Of a DNA stretch of 64,000 nucleotides, positions 1 to 11,330 are shown one piece after another. Made by a program: the position numbers and the translations under genes. Origin of the DNA: Cordia subcordata (Eukaryota; Streptophyta; Magnoliopsida; Boraginales; Cordiaceae); assembly GCA_028554755.1 (NCBI GenBank), contig JAPTOF010000001.1, forward strand, positions 37,095,501-37,159,500, given 5' to 3'. The notes beneath the pieces were generated by a model. The model was not told the DNA's origin. It did no database searches and worked only from the letters and a program-made list of their open reading frames with translations. Position 1 is the stretch's first letter. Each line of letters starts with the position of its first letter.

Positions 1-644
1 ATTAGTGCATTCAATTAATAGCATGTTATTTTATGGTTTACAATATAATTATATATTGTGATTACTCATATTCATGTTTTGTTGAGGATCTTATGTTTGG
101 TGTCCATTGCGATAAGATCCCCTATTGAATTTAATATCTCCATAAGGACATATTTTTTTTTGGAGATATGTATTCTTACCTCTATTAAGAATAATCTATC
201 CTCTAGCCTATTGAATACCATTTTGTGAGGATATGTGTTCTTTCCTTTAGCATATTGAATGTTATTTTGTGAGGATAAGAATAATAGATTTCCCTTCTTT
301 CAAACACCGATATTGGAGAATCATGTGGAAGACTGACAAAGAAATAGCATATTTTGATTACATATTGGTGCTAGTTTCTTGCTACGCTGCCGTATGTTTG
401 GTCCATTACAGGTTGGATGACATTTGTGACCATGGAAAGTCTTGTGTCAATATGGAACACTATGACTGCCATGATTCGATGTTTGACAATCTTGTTGGTC
501 CGAATATATACTTGAGGTGTAATCTTGTGAATTAGAATATTTTAAAATTATGGCCACATTCTGTTTCCTATTCAGCATAATAAATATTTTTCTTAAAATT
601 TTTTTAAAATAAATAAAACAATTAACGTTGCCCAAGTGGGAGAC
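1..644 (+). other. internal region of an LTR element, non-coding, cut by window edge
   Basis: I see no recognisable coding sequence here. The stretch ends in a purine-rich tract (about 634-644, AAGTGGGAGAC) directly before an LTR that starts TGTTGG, so it is most simply the 3' internal part of a copia-type element on the plus strand whose 5' end lies outside the window. A short phrase (tgaggata-tgtgttctttcct) recurs near 110-290. The 88-residue open frame at 269-535 has no motif I recognise and is probably chance. Confidence 0.45.
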
Positions 645-983
645 TGTTGGAAAATTTCTTTTTAAAGTGGACTACTGTTAATTATTTTTAGTTTTATAAA
701 ATAGGCTAAATATCTAATTCACAAGTTGGGTTTTGTAATCATATTGGTTTTAGCCCACCTCATAAATCCATATAGTTCTTTTGTGCATAGATCCATATAT
801 TCTAATAAATTTTTTTATGGGTAGGACTGTCAGAATTTATTATAAATAGGACTTGGTCCCCTCTCCTACTCTTAATCTAATAGTTGTTCTCATAAGTATC
901 TACTAATATTGAGTAAAGCAGTGTGAGGAAGATTTAAGTCTAAACTATATGACAATTATTTCTTCAATAATAATTCTTCAACA
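645..983 (+). repeat. LTR of a Ty1/copia-type element
   Basis: The segment starts TGTTGG and ends TTCAACA, giving TGTTG/CAACA terminal inversions, and it is preceded by a polypurine tract. It holds a TATA-like box (tataaatagg at 841), as expected of the LTR promoter. The 339-bp length fits a small copia LTR. The flanking bases (gagac / ataat) do not match, so it is more likely a 3' LTR than a solo LTR. No second copy is in the window. Confidence 0.6.
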
Positions 984-1705
984 ATAATGGCTCAAACAAG
1001 AATGCGTCTTACATCGCCAAGTTGGCCCGACATGGGAATCTTCGATGCGTCAACTATCAGATAAAATAGTAATTGAACACGTGAGCATTTAATTTTCCAA
1101 GCACTTCTCGACATCGGAGCTAGGATGTCCATACAAATACAAATATCCATACATTCTCGAGTAAAATGCATTGTGCCCTTCAATTCTTTACAAAAGTCAT
1201 ATCGTCATATATTAAGCCTCAATTTTGATAAGTCATATGGAACCCTTTGTTTGGAGTTGTGTGCTACCCTTTCTACTCAGGGCACAATGAAACTATTCAA
1301 CTTTCTCCGTGATCTTGGGACTTTAATTGACTTGATGATCTTTCTTGATTTGGTCACAAAATAAGTCCCTTGTTCCTCGCACATGGTTATATTTCAAATA
1401 TATTAAATTTCCTTTCATCCCAACAGCGCGGTGTCTTCATCCATTTAACTCCATGTCTTCTGGTTGACGCTGTCTTTCTTTCGGCCATGTTTAGCCGGAT
1501 ATGCAAATTTTATGTGTAAACAATATGATCAAATTATTCTAATGAATTAATAATAAGAAATTATTACAATATTTATCAATTATTTTATTTCAATCGACTA
1601 TAACAAAAAAATGACAACTAGTCCTAGAATTCAAAAGCTAAATGTCCAAACTATTGAATTCTTCTCACAACATCTAACTAGGATTTGACAATGTTTGGTA
1701 CCATT
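984..1705. other. unassigned AT-rich spacer
   Basis: Short open frames occur (for example 1125-1364), but none shows a domain, codon bias or splice context that I can support. No repeat structure was recognised. Confidence 0.5.
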
Positions 1706-1713
1706 GTCAAGAT

Positions 1714-2624
1714 TAGGGTGGAGCTACAGTAGTGGCATGTGGTGGCGGCCGCGCCTTTTTAATTTTTTTCTTTTTTTTTTGTAATTTTTGTAAGTTGAAA
1801 AATAGAATGTGTACTTTCACCACTTCTAGCAAAACAAAGCAAGCTGAGATAGAGAGTCAAATGTTCGAATCTTCATGTACTTTTATTGTTTTTGTTGCAT
1901 TTTTCAAAGAGAAAGCAAGCCTTCTCCACTCTTTGGCATTTAAAAAAAAAAAAGGAAAAAAAAAAAACTTAACACACCACTTTGACATGAAAACAAGTGC
2001 CGATCAAGTCGCTATTCACGGTTAAAAAAAAAAGGTAAGCTTCTTACTTATATAATGTCAAATCATTTTGTTTTTCTTAATTTTTAAATTCTTATGAACC
2101 AGACTCTTTTTAGTTTTTCAAATTTATTAAATATTCAATCACCATTACAAAAGTCACAAAGTCTCTCGTCTCGTAAATCAAGTTAGTATTCTTTACTTCA
2201 ATTTTGGTTTTTAACTAATTTTATGTAGATGACTCGTGCTTATATGAATATTATTTATATTTGAAATTGGTGAATTAGTTTACTTGATCTTTTTATTCTT
2301 GTCAATTGTAGAAAATAGAGTTTTTCTTATTCTTTGGTTATTATAATTGTTATTTAGCTCTTTTCTCATTGATCTAAATTTCAGCATATGAAGTGTGAAA
2401 AATAAACTCGATATTAAAGTGGGTAAATAAAAATTTCTTTGTATATAATGATTTTGAAAACTTATAATAATAAGTTTTGTTGATATATAATATCTTATGT
2501 TATGGTTAATTATTATTTTAAAAGTGATTGTTTCTTTAAGTTGGATTGAAAACTTGAACCAGATTATAATTTGTTATAGACATTTTTTCGCCACCCCTAA
2601 CTAAAAATCCTAGTTCCATCACTG
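1714..2624. mobile_element. non-autonomous hAT-like transposon with perfect 8-bp TSD
   Basis: The direct repeat GTCAAGAT lies at 1706-1713 and again at 2625-2632, exactly flanking this segment. The ends are imperfect terminal inverted repeats: the left starts TAGGGTGGAGCTA, and the right read inward is CAGTGATGGAACTAGG. An 8-bp duplication with short TIRs is the hAT signature. The 911-bp interior has poly-A/T tracts, a NotI-like GCGGCCGC at about 1746 and no transposase, so it needed help to move. The open frame at 1732-2025 is low-complexity and not a gene. Confidence 0.75.
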
Positions 2625-2678
2625 GTCAAGATCTTTTAATATGAATGTAAAGGTAGGAGTATATTATAACTGTATTTT

Positions 2679-3232
2679 TGTCATGCCCTGAGTCCAGGCT
2701 CGTAAGCGAAATTGATGTTATGGGCAAAACTAATAACTACTTAGGCCCTCAAACCAATTGGCCCAAAATGGCTAACCAAAGTTATTAGTTATACCTATAT
2801 CACTCACTTGTAAACAAGTCACAAGTTACAAGTCACCCTACAAACCGATGTATAATATCACAATCACCTCTTGTTGAGGACCTGACGTCCTCACCAGGGG
2901 TACATACATAATCACACACGACTAGGCGGTGTAAGACTCTAAAGGTGACTCATACAGGCTCAAGAGATGGCTCCCTCTGCTCACTTAGCGTATTACTTTG
3001 CCCCGCGTAGCATTTAGCTTCTACATTCGGTTGATGACTGGCTTTGAATACCATTTTGTCACGGCCCGAGCCTAAACCAGTGAGTGAAACTGATGTTGTA
3101 AGCATAATTATAACTACTTGGGCTTTCAAATCAATTGACTTAAAATGGTTAATCCAAGTTATTAGTTATACACATATCACTTACTTATAAACAAGTCACA
3201 AGTCACCTCACAAACCGATGTAGGATATCACA
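2679..3232 (-). mobile_element. TRIM (terminal-repeat retrotransposon in miniature), complete
   Basis: Two direct repeats, 2679-2862 (184 bp) and 3057-3232 (176 bp), both begin TGTCA and end ATATCACA, so each has TG...CA ends. They flank only 194 bp of non-coding DNA. The 5-bp flank ATTTT occurs on both sides (2674-2678, 3233-3237). Just inside the right repeat, about 3040-3053, the plus strand reads like a degenerate complement of the initiator-Met tRNA primer site (ggctttgaatacca). Just inside the left repeat the minus strand is purine-rich (AAGAGGTGAT). Together these give minus-strand orientation. There is no gag or pol. The LTRs show no 5S-rRNA-like core, so I do not call it Cassandra. 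Confidence 0.8.
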
Positions 3233-3237
3233 ATTTT

Positions 3238-3834
3238 GCTTATTGTATCTAATATTACCCTAATACACTGTATCAATCTAAAGAGTTAATTATGTTTTAC
3301 ACAATTAATAAACTTTTTAGTTTGATATCGTTAAGTACAATAAATAAATATAACAAGATGCTCTCTACAAGCTTAAGGTTTTAGATGAGATGGAATTTAA
3401 TATGATATCAAAGCCTAATAACCAAATAGTCTCAAGTTCAAAACTCAATGCATCCATTTAAAAATATTAAATTATCCACGTGCAAACTCTAAACAAATTA
3501 TGCTACATTTGAGGGGATGTGTCAAGTACAATAAATAAATACAACCAAATGTTTTAGATAAGTTTAAACTTTTAAATAGGATGGTAACTCAATAAACATG
3601 TAAGTTCTCATATCATTTGTTTGGGTTTAGTGTATATGTATACAGATAGCTTGTGTATGTGTGTATATGAATGTATATGTATCTAATTTTTAATTTTTTG
3701 ATATTATAGAGTGAAGATAAACAAATTATATTTTAGTCTAAGTGAACGTATTTGGATGAAATAGTATAGTACATTCTAACATTTGACATCTATACACGCA
3801 AGAAAAGAGAGTGCAATGTACTATGTCAATTTAG
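3238..3834. other. unassigned spacer
   Basis: Two loosely similar phrases about 170 bp apart (near 3360 and 3535: caagtacaataaataaata) hint at an old local duplication. No gene is visible. Confidence 0.4.
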
Positions 3835-3965
3835 ATGCAAAAAGTTAACGTTGAGGATTATGTGCCACTTTTTAGAAAGTACAGGAGGGTAACGTGGTAT
3901 GTTTTAAACCACAAGAGGCTAATTAGCTCCTCATACAAAGCACAAAGGGGTAATGTGCATTTTAC
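3835..3965. repeat. single terminal-repeat remnant of the 36.5-kb TIR family
   Basis: The end of this segment (ggctaatta ... cacaaaggggtaatgtgcattttacc) matches, with gaps, the inverted terminal sequence of the long-TIR element at 36,529-37,676 (ggctaattt ... cacaggggtatagtgccatttacc). No partner terminus was found nearby. I read it as an orphaned end of an older family member. The 60-residue open frame across it is incidental. Confidence 0.4.
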
Positions 3966-4344
3966 CCTTATTGTTATGATAAGTATCATTATAATCATAA
4001 TTATTGAAATAAGATAATTTATTTTAAAATTATATTTTTTTCTTATAATAATATTTTTTTATTAAAGTATATTTATTTTTTGAAAAATTTGCTTTTTAAT
4101 ATTATAAAAAATTATTTTATATTTTCATTTAATTAAAAAATTAATTTTTCAAAGAAAAATAATAAATGGATGAATGAGACTTATACATTTTTAATATATT
4201 AATTTTTATATTTTTTGAATTATTTTTGGAAAAGAAAATGTAAAATTATAAAGAGAGATTGCATGGGGTAGATTGCTAAAACATATTAAAGAAATGGTAG
4301 GATTGTCGAAAAGAAAAATAAAACATTAAATCATACTTAAAATG
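3966..4344. repeat. truncated relative of the neighbouring Tourist-like MITEs
   Basis: Blocks such as ttgttatgat...gaaataagataat and agagagattg...gtaggattgtcgaaaag align with the interior of the element at 6084-6959 in the same order. Termini are missing. It lies directly upstream of the fuller copy that starts at 4349. Confidence 0.4.
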
Positions 4345-4348
4345 TTAA

Positions 4349-6076
4349 GGCCCTGTTTGGCAACATCGAAGTAGCTTTCAGTGTCAAAATACTATTTCTC
4401 AAAGTTTAGATTCAGTATAGCATTTCAAGTAGCTTTGCATGTAGTTTTTTAGTGTTTCAACTAACTTTTCTCAAAGGTTAAAGATTTTGATGTTTCACAA
4501 AAAGCTTGCAGTGTTTTACTTTTATTTTTGGCAATTCTACCATTTTTCCCTTTTTTTAGAAATCTTAGGGCTCGTTTGGTAAAGTTTTCAAAAATTTTAA
4601 AAAGGGAAACCAGAATCATAAACAAAAAATTGTCAACAACAATTAAAAATAGAAACTGTAAACACATTTGGTTAAACTATAGAATCTCTGAATAAAAACC
4701 AAAAGCATGTTTGGTTATCCAAAGGTTACAAACTATTTTGTCTCTTATTTTTCATTTTAGTATTTTATGTAAAATAGAACACATGAAAATATTTGAGAAT
4801 ATTTTGGAAAAAGAATAATGACGATATTTTAAAATGAATTTATTTTCTGTAAGATTATAATTTCAAAAAACAAGGTTAATTATTTTGTAAATATATTGTT
4901 ATTTTCATTTTTGAATTCTTAAAAATAATTTTTATTTATTAATTTATTTTTAAGAATAATTTTAATTTTAATTCTTAAAACATTTTTAATTTTCAAAAAA
5001 TAATTATAAATTATGAAAATAAATTTTTAAAAATAATTTTAATTTATTAAAATACTTTTTAAAAATATTTTTAATTTATTAAAATTATTATATTTAATTT
5101 ATCTAAATGATTTTAATTTATTAATTCTTTTTAATTTATAAAATTATTTTGAAAAAATATTTTTAATTTAAGAATATTTTCAAAATATTTTTAATATATT
5201 AAATCTATTTTTCAAAATAATTTTAATTATTTTTGAAAATTGATTTTTATAAAATTAATTTTATTTTTTAAATATATTTTGTAAAATATTTTAAATTATT
5301 TTAATTTGAATAATTATTTCTCAAAAAATTAATGAGTTAATATTAATTTTGAAAAGATAATTATGAAAGTTATTCATCATAAAGTGAATAAAAGTTTTGA
5401 AAATCTATTGTCACAACATGATAAACCATTTTTTCTTGTTTACCAAAGTTGCAGATATAGGTTATTAGTGAAGACGAAAACATAAACAAACGAACTGATT
5501 TTTAAATTTTGATCAACAAAAATAGAAAATTGAAAACAGCAATGCTACCAAACGAGCCCTTAGTTTCTCTTCAATCTTTTCTCTATATTTTTATATTTTC
5601 TTTTACAAATATAAAAAAGGCAAAAAATTTAATTCTAAATTCTATTCAATTAAAAATATAAGTTTTATTAGTCCATTTGTTTTCAATTTTGAAAAATACA
5701 TTTCAGGTTTTTTAGAAATATTTTTTATAATATTGATAGAAGTGATTTATTAGAAAATTCATTTTATTATGTTTTAATAATTAATTAGAATATCACAATG
5801 GAAAACATATATCTGATTATAATAAAATTTATCTTATTCCAATAATAGCAATAATCATCATAATTGATCAAAATAATAATAACATGATATTAAAGTCCTT
5901 TTTGTCATTTTACTTTCATCAGCTAATTTAATAACTAATTTTATTGAACACATTTTATTTAGTCAGTTACTTAAATAGCTATCCACTAACAACTAGTTAA
6001 ATAGTTATCTACTAAAAGCTATCAATTATCCAAACAATTATTAGTTACTCTAATATTTAATTTTGCTGAACAGGCC
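4349..6076. mobile_element. Tourist/PIF-Harbinger-like MITE, interrupted by a second MITE
   Basis: The left end GGCCCTGTTTGGCAA and the right end (inward) GGCCTGTTCAGCAA form TIRs, and TTAA flanks both sides (4345-4348, 6077-6080). Removing the nested insertion at 4568-5559 leaves about 0.73 kb. The interior resembles the element at 6084-6959 in reverse orientation. There is no transposase, so it is non-autonomous. Confidence 0.65.
4568..5559. mobile_element. nested 992-bp Tourist-like MITE
   Basis: The TIRs are GGGCTCGTTTGGTA at the left and its complement TACCAAACGAGCCC at the right. TTA is duplicated at 4565-4567 and 5560-5562. The interior is almost purely A/T, with many aattttaa and ttttaaaa runs. 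It sits inside the older MITE at 4349-6076. The TTA duplication and G-rich ends point to the PIF/Harbinger superfamily. Confidence 0.75.
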
Positions 6077-6083
6077 TTAATAA

Positions 6084-6959
6084 GGGCCTGTTTGGCAAAT
6101 TTAGCTGTTAGAGTAGCTGATAGCTGTTGTATTTTAGCTGTTAGTGGATAACTATTGCTGATAGCTGTTAGTACATAGCTGTTTAACTAGCTGATTGAAT
6201 AAAATAGGTTCGACAAAAATAGCTGTTATTAGCTGATGATTGTAAAATGACATAAAAGGGCATTGATATCATGTTATTATTATTATTATTGTTATTATGA
6301 TAATTGTAATTACTATACTATTATAGAAATAAGATAATATATTTCATAATTAAATATTTATTCTCATAATCATATTTTAATATTAAAGTATAACTAATTT
6401 TTTATAAAACATTTGTATTAATATTAAAAAAATTAATTTTAATAGATTCAATTATTTTGTCAAAAAAAGTACTAACAAAACTTATAGTTTTAGTAATGTT
6501 GATTATATAGAAATTGAAATTCATTTTTATCTTATTTCTTATTTATATTTGTGAAAGAAAAGGTAAAAATATAGAGAGAGATTGGAAAAAGAATAGAAAA
6601 ATAAAAAAAATGCAAAATGGGTAGAATTGCCAAAAAAAAATGAAAAGCTAAAAGTTACTTAAATGGCTAAAATTTTTAGCTTTTGAGAAACGCTAGTTGA
6701 AACGCTAAAAGCTACCTAAAAAGCTACTTGAAACACTAGTTTGTCGAACAACAATAATTTAGCAAAACAGTGTTTTGATTAGCTAAAACGCTAAACGCTA
6801 TTTGAAAAGCTGTTACCGAACACGTACTAACATATCAAAAACACTATCTCAAAATTTGGCTAAAACTCCATTTCACTAAATAACAAAAATTGGAGCAAAT
6901 AGTGTTTTGGCTAATCAAAACACTAAATACCACTTAAAACATGGTTGCCAAACAAGGCC
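6084..6959. mobile_element. Tourist-like MITE, inverted relative of 4349-6076
   Basis: The left end GGGCCTGTTTGGCAA and the right end (inward) GGCCTTGTTTGGCAA form TIRs. TAA precedes it and ACA follows, one base off. Read in reverse complement, the interior follows the element at 4349-6076: atatcatgttatta, then aaaatgacataaaa, then the agctgatt blocks. Only 7 bp (TTAATAA) separate the two. Confidence 0.65.
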
Positions 6960-7413
6960 ACAATCTTTGCCCAAAAAAAAACACATGCCTATCTTTTATG
7001 AGATAAAAGTAAGCAAACGTTTCTCATTACACCCATCAAAATAATATCAGATGACATAACTATCCCCGTAATTGAACTTTATTACATATGTCCATTTACC
7101 TAAACACATAATAAAGGCTTAGACCAAAACATAAATCTTTAGTATTTATTATTATGTATGCAAAGTAAGCAAATTTAATTTTTAACATTTATTTTGTATT
7201 AATTTAATTATAATATTGATCTATAAATATAAGTTTATAAATAATAAATAAATATTATTGTAAAAATAATAATAATATTATTGTTAAGTTGCTAAATGAA
7301 TTAGATGATAAACTATCTATATAATTTAATAATATCAAATTTATTTCGGCTCTCCCTTAGAATGTACAAGTCTGGCACTAGTGTATGTGTGTGTATATAT
7401 ATACATCTGACTT
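6960..7413. other. unassigned spacer with a short TG/TA microsatellite
   Basis: A gtgtgtatatatata run lies at about 7385-7402. No gene or element boundary was recognised. Confidence 0.4.
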
Positions 7414-7416
7414 TTA

Positions 7417-7730
7417 GGGCCTATTTGGATTGACTTTTTTTAGGAAAAAATAGTTTTTTTTTAAAAAAAAATTACATTAAATTTACAATAACTATTTAAT
7501 TTAACTTCCGAAAAAGTTGAGACTTTTTTTAGGAAAAAACAGTTTTAAAAAAAAAATTATATTAAATTTACAATAACTATTTGATTTAACTTCCGAAAAA
7601 GTTGAAACTCTGAAAAAAAGCTCAAGTACAGCTTTTTTTAGAAGCCAGAATTTTCAGCTTCTAAAAAAAAGTTATTTTTCAAAAGCTGTTTAAAAAAATA
7701 CTTTTAAAAAAAACCAAATCAAACTAACCC
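7417..7730. mobile_element. small Tourist-like MITE, family copy 1 of 3, internally duplicated
   Basis: The left end GGGCCTATTTGGATTGAC and the right end (inward) GGGTTAGTTTGATTTGG form TIRs. TTA is duplicated at 7414-7416 and 7731-7733. The core (gaaaaaagctcaa-tacagctttttttagaagcc) is shared with copies at 35,603 and 56,226. This copy is longer (314 bp) because a block of about 70-80 bp ending ttccgaaaaagttgara is tandemly duplicated near 7437-7600. Confidence 0.75.
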
Positions 7731-7733
7731 TTA

Positions 7734-8574
7734 TTATTTTTGTAGTAGAGAAGCACATTATTTGAGAACAATTCCGTACTAAAGTATGCAAAAGGCATTA
7801 AGAATACGAAGACGTAACTTGCTTTTTATTATTGTAGTGTCTTCAGGGTAAAATCCAGGCAAAACTGTGGCCATAGTATTAGGAAGGGCCCCAGAGTTGA
7901 GTTTTCTAAATATCTGGACAAAGCTTTGTGCATTATTGTTGCATGATTATGTTAGTTGAGATTTTGTGTCATACGGTGTAGATTCTGAAAGCAAGAAATG
8001 GATTTTTTTTAAAGACGTGAAATTGGAAGCTGGTGGGGAAGAATGGTGTTTAGCTTTGTCCTTCCAAAGGTGTTTATGAGTAATTGATGATTATAAGTAA
8101 TTTTTTATATTTATAAATAATTAACAAATAAATAGACAAATATTTGGATAAACTATGCATATAAACTATTGATGTATTCTTGTAAATAGGCGCTTACAAG
8201 TAGTAATATTTGTCAAAATGATTAAAAAGATCTCTCATTAAAATAGGGAAGTATTTTTTTTTTTTTTTGAAGGATAGAGTTGTCATTTATTTGGTTGAAC
8301 CACTTTACTATATAAGTAGGCGAAAAAAGTAAGGGTGCTTTTTTTAACCTGCTTATAAGCAAGTAGAGTTTGCTTATAAGTAGATTTTACTAAACATGTC
8401 ATTTTTTTTTTCTCTTATGTGTAAATTTGATTTCCTTATAGGCAAAGACAAAGACTCTCTTAATTATGAGAAGGAAATTGTTGTGGAAAGATCATTCAAA
8501 TAAGTGAATGGAGTGATTGTGATTGTGAAAATACATATATCTCTCATATAAAAAATAATAACATTTAATACCAC
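7734..8574. repeat. spacer holding a degenerate TTATAAGC-rich repeat
   Basis: About 8060-8400 resembles the MITEs at 12,055 and 12,899. It shares repeated attataagt, gcttataagc and tgcttacaag motifs, a tatttggataaactat phrase, and aaatgattaaaaag followed by tctctcattaaaa. No clean TIR or TSD could be fixed. The rest, 7734-8060, shows nothing I can name. Confidence 0.35.
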
Positions 8575-8775
8575 CTTATAAGTGAAGGTGTTTATTGGAG
8601 AATCTCTATCCCGATCAACAATTTTTCTTTTCACGAAAATAATTTTGGGTCTAATCCCCAATCCATTACCCCGAAATTTTTTCTCAAACCTGACATTCCC
8701 CTAAATATTTTGATTTTCCTACACCAAAAATTTCGGTTCAGTGTTTGATTTTCCCCGATTAATGCACAGCCATAC
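8575..8775. repeat. short inverted-end repeat related to the flanks of the GC-rich island
   Basis: The left part (gtgtttattggagaatctctatccc ... aaaataattttgg) matches the left flank at 15,465-15,535 in wording and order. The right end (ttttccccgattaatgcacagcc) is roughly its inverse. It is probably a solo or small member of that TIR family. Confidence 0.35.
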
Positions 8776-8962
8776 TCATAATGTTTAAGGTCACTCCTCA
8801 TATTGAATAATTAGTTTTTATGATGAAATCTCAATTATTCTTAATATGTTATTAGAGTAAGGTTGATGTTTGCCTGATTTCTCTTTAACGTGCACATGTG
8901 AACAGCTAATTTTGGCTCAGTTTCACTTTCGTGCGCATATGACCATCTTATAAGGAACCTTA

Positions 8963-9704
8963 GGCCCTGTTTACTTATAGAAAATTAAAGTTGTGTTCTA
9001 GAATTTTTTTTTTTTTTACAGAAAATAGAATATTTTATTCACTAAGGAAAAAATTGGAAACTAGAAAATTTTTTTTAAGTTTTCAAATTAATGAAGAGTT
9101 GTAGAAAACAAAAATTGTTTCCTGAAATTTCCTCAATAAAATTATAGTGTTTTCTAAAAATTCTTTACTCAGAAAACAAGCCTACAAAATCTGGAACTCT
9201 GATTTAGTGATTCTTAGTTCAATTCCCCTTATCATCTTTTCTTTTTTCCTTACTTTTTTCTTTTTAACTTCACCTAACCCTTATACAACATATAATTAAT
9301 TCTTTAATTTAATTTTATAAAATCATTTAACACCTTATTTCTAATACTTATCCATCACACACAATATTTTACATTATTAATATTTAATAATAACAAAAAA
9401 AGAAAGTAATATTTAACTTAATAATGACAACAAATGAATTAGACAATTCTTTTCCTAATTTTTCTTTTAGAGATATACTTTTTAATTTGAAAAAATTCTA
9501 AACTTTAGAATGCTTTTTTTTTAATTTTTTTAAAACTTTTGAAAGATATTAATGAATAAACTCGTTTTCTAGTTTTGTAAAAGAGATTTTTTTTTTTCAA
9601 TTGGCAAACACATATTTTAAGTTTTTTACAAAAATAAAATTCTAATTTAAAAAAAAAAACTGAAGGCCAATAGTAGAAAACAGTTTTTTGAATTAAACAG
9701 AGGC
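8963..9704. mobile_element. probable Tourist-like MITE
   Basis: The left end GGCCCTGTTTACTTATAG and the right end (inward) GCCTCTGTTTAATTC are inverted. TTA lies before and TGA after, an imperfect 3-bp duplication. The interior has repeated gaaaatagaat and cagaaaac phrases, is A/T-rich and is non-coding. Confidence 0.5.
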
Positions 9705-10439
9705 TGAATGATTCGTAGCAGTAACTTTATGGTATTGATTATTGACTGATGTAATGTGAATAATAAAATACCGAACAGCACATGGTAGTTTAACGATCGT
9801 TTTGACTTGGAAATTGCCTATTTTCTGCCGTTGCCATGTGCTTATTTGTCTCTTTTCCACGCTCCCAACACTGTGACCACCGAAAGTTGATAAACACGTC
9901 GTTGTCTAACATTGTTAAATGAAAAAGAACAAGAAAATTTTAACTCATTGAGAAATGATAATTAATGATTTTACATTAGTATATAAAAAGTCTAAAAGAG
10001 ACTTAACTTATTCTAGGTCTTGACTTCAAATTCGTACATAAAAAGATCATAAAAGGATTACGAAAAGATTTTGAAAAGATTAGAAGAGACTGGAGTTGTT
10101 GGCAAAAGAAAGACTAAAGGAAATTGCGTATAATTTACGGAAAGCATGTGATGACTAATTCAAGCAAACTGGAAATCATTTCTTCATAATCCAGAGGGCA
10201 AATATTCAAGGTCTCAATAGTAGTTCTTCTCGTGGCGATAGCCACGGTCTAGTCGTGCTTTTAAAATTCTACGTCTGTTATTTTCTATGAATTGTCCAAA
10301 GGGTTATATATTTTATGTACATATATAAACTTATACCTCAAGTAATCTTGTAAATATTTGGAGATACTACCAACTAAAATTAAACTTCAAAAATACTAAT
10401 TGTTTTGCAATACGAATACTGTGAAACCTACATCACGCC
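9705..10439. other. unassigned spacer
   Basis: The composition here is slightly less AT-rich around 9780-9910. I see no gene, intron signal or repeat that I can defend. Confidence 0.4.
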
Positions 10440-10780
10440 AGCACACAATTTTATGTTCACAATTTTTATACGTTCATAAGTTTTATATTACACGTTCACA
10501 AATTTTAATTATTTAAAATTTTATATTATATATTCACAATCTTAATAATTTATACCTAAAACTTTTAATTATTCACAATCTTTATACGATATGTTCATAA
10601 TTTTAATTATTTACTACTATTATGATATGAATTCAAAAGTTTTATATTATATATTCACAATTAATAAATGACATGTTCTCAACTTGAAGTTGACACATTC
10701 ACAACTCTGACCAAAGGTTTTGCAACTTTGAATAGAACATTCACAACCTTAAACGAAACGTTCACAACTATGAACAATAT
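10440..10780. repeat. degenerate TTCACAA-type minisatellite
   Basis: The phrase (a/g)ttcacaa(t/c), followed by 20-35 A/T-rich bases such as ttttatatta or cttaataat, recurs about ten times, drifting to ttcacaactttga and ttcacaacctta at the right. The 110-residue open frame that starts here is a product of this repeat and its flank. Confidence 0.55.
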
Positions 10781-11230
10781 ACTTGTCTACTTCTTTTATT
10801 TCTCAATTTTTTATTTGCATTTTCTATTATATATGTGTGTGTGTATATATATATTGTTGTTTTTATTGTTAGCATTAAAATTATTTTTGTTCTACCATAT
10901 TCATACCAATTCTATTTTCTTGCTAGTTCCAGTTTATTGTCTAGTTCATCTCATTTTTTGGTCAAATTTATTTCAACATACTAATTGTCACCTAGATTGA
11001 TGCAACATTTGTATTTTATTTTTTAGATTTAATGACATCTCACCAAAATATATCTCTTAGCTTGTTAGCTTCATATAGATCAATCTCTCTGTTCTTTTTC
11101 AATCAAAACTTATCCCTTGCCATTTTCATCTTTATGTTCTTGGAAAACTAGTTTTAAGAATGATACTGACTTAAGAAATGAGTCTATATTTAAAAATATT
11201 AATAAATTATATTAATCTCAATCTCCAAAA
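10781..11230. other. unassigned AT-rich spacer
   Basis: No gene is supported. A short gtgtgtgtatatatata run is present at about 10,832-10,852. Confidence 0.4.
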
Positions 11231-11330
11231 TTATCTATCTAACTATTTATTTTTTTAAATTTATCTGCCTATCTATCTATATTTCTCTATTTATCTATCT
11301 ATCCATCTATATCTATTTAGATAATGTAGA
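11231..11330. repeat. (TCTA)n microsatellite, interrupted
   Basis: Tandem tatc/tcta tetranucleotides (ctatctatctatat, ttatctatctatccatc) extend over about 100 bp with interruptions. Confidence 0.8.

Noticed and set aside
269..535. 88-residue plus-strand frame before the first LTR
   Set aside because: No similarity to gag, pol or RNase H motifs that I can see. It is likely chance within a non-coding element.
1732..2025. Plus-strand open frame inside the hAT-like element
   Set aside because: The translation is poly-Phe and poly-Lys from T and A runs. It has no transposase features.
2679..3232. Cassandra TRIM carrying 5S rRNA sequence
   Set aside because: I found no 5S-like A/C-box region in the LTRs. 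Only the generic TRIM plan is supported.
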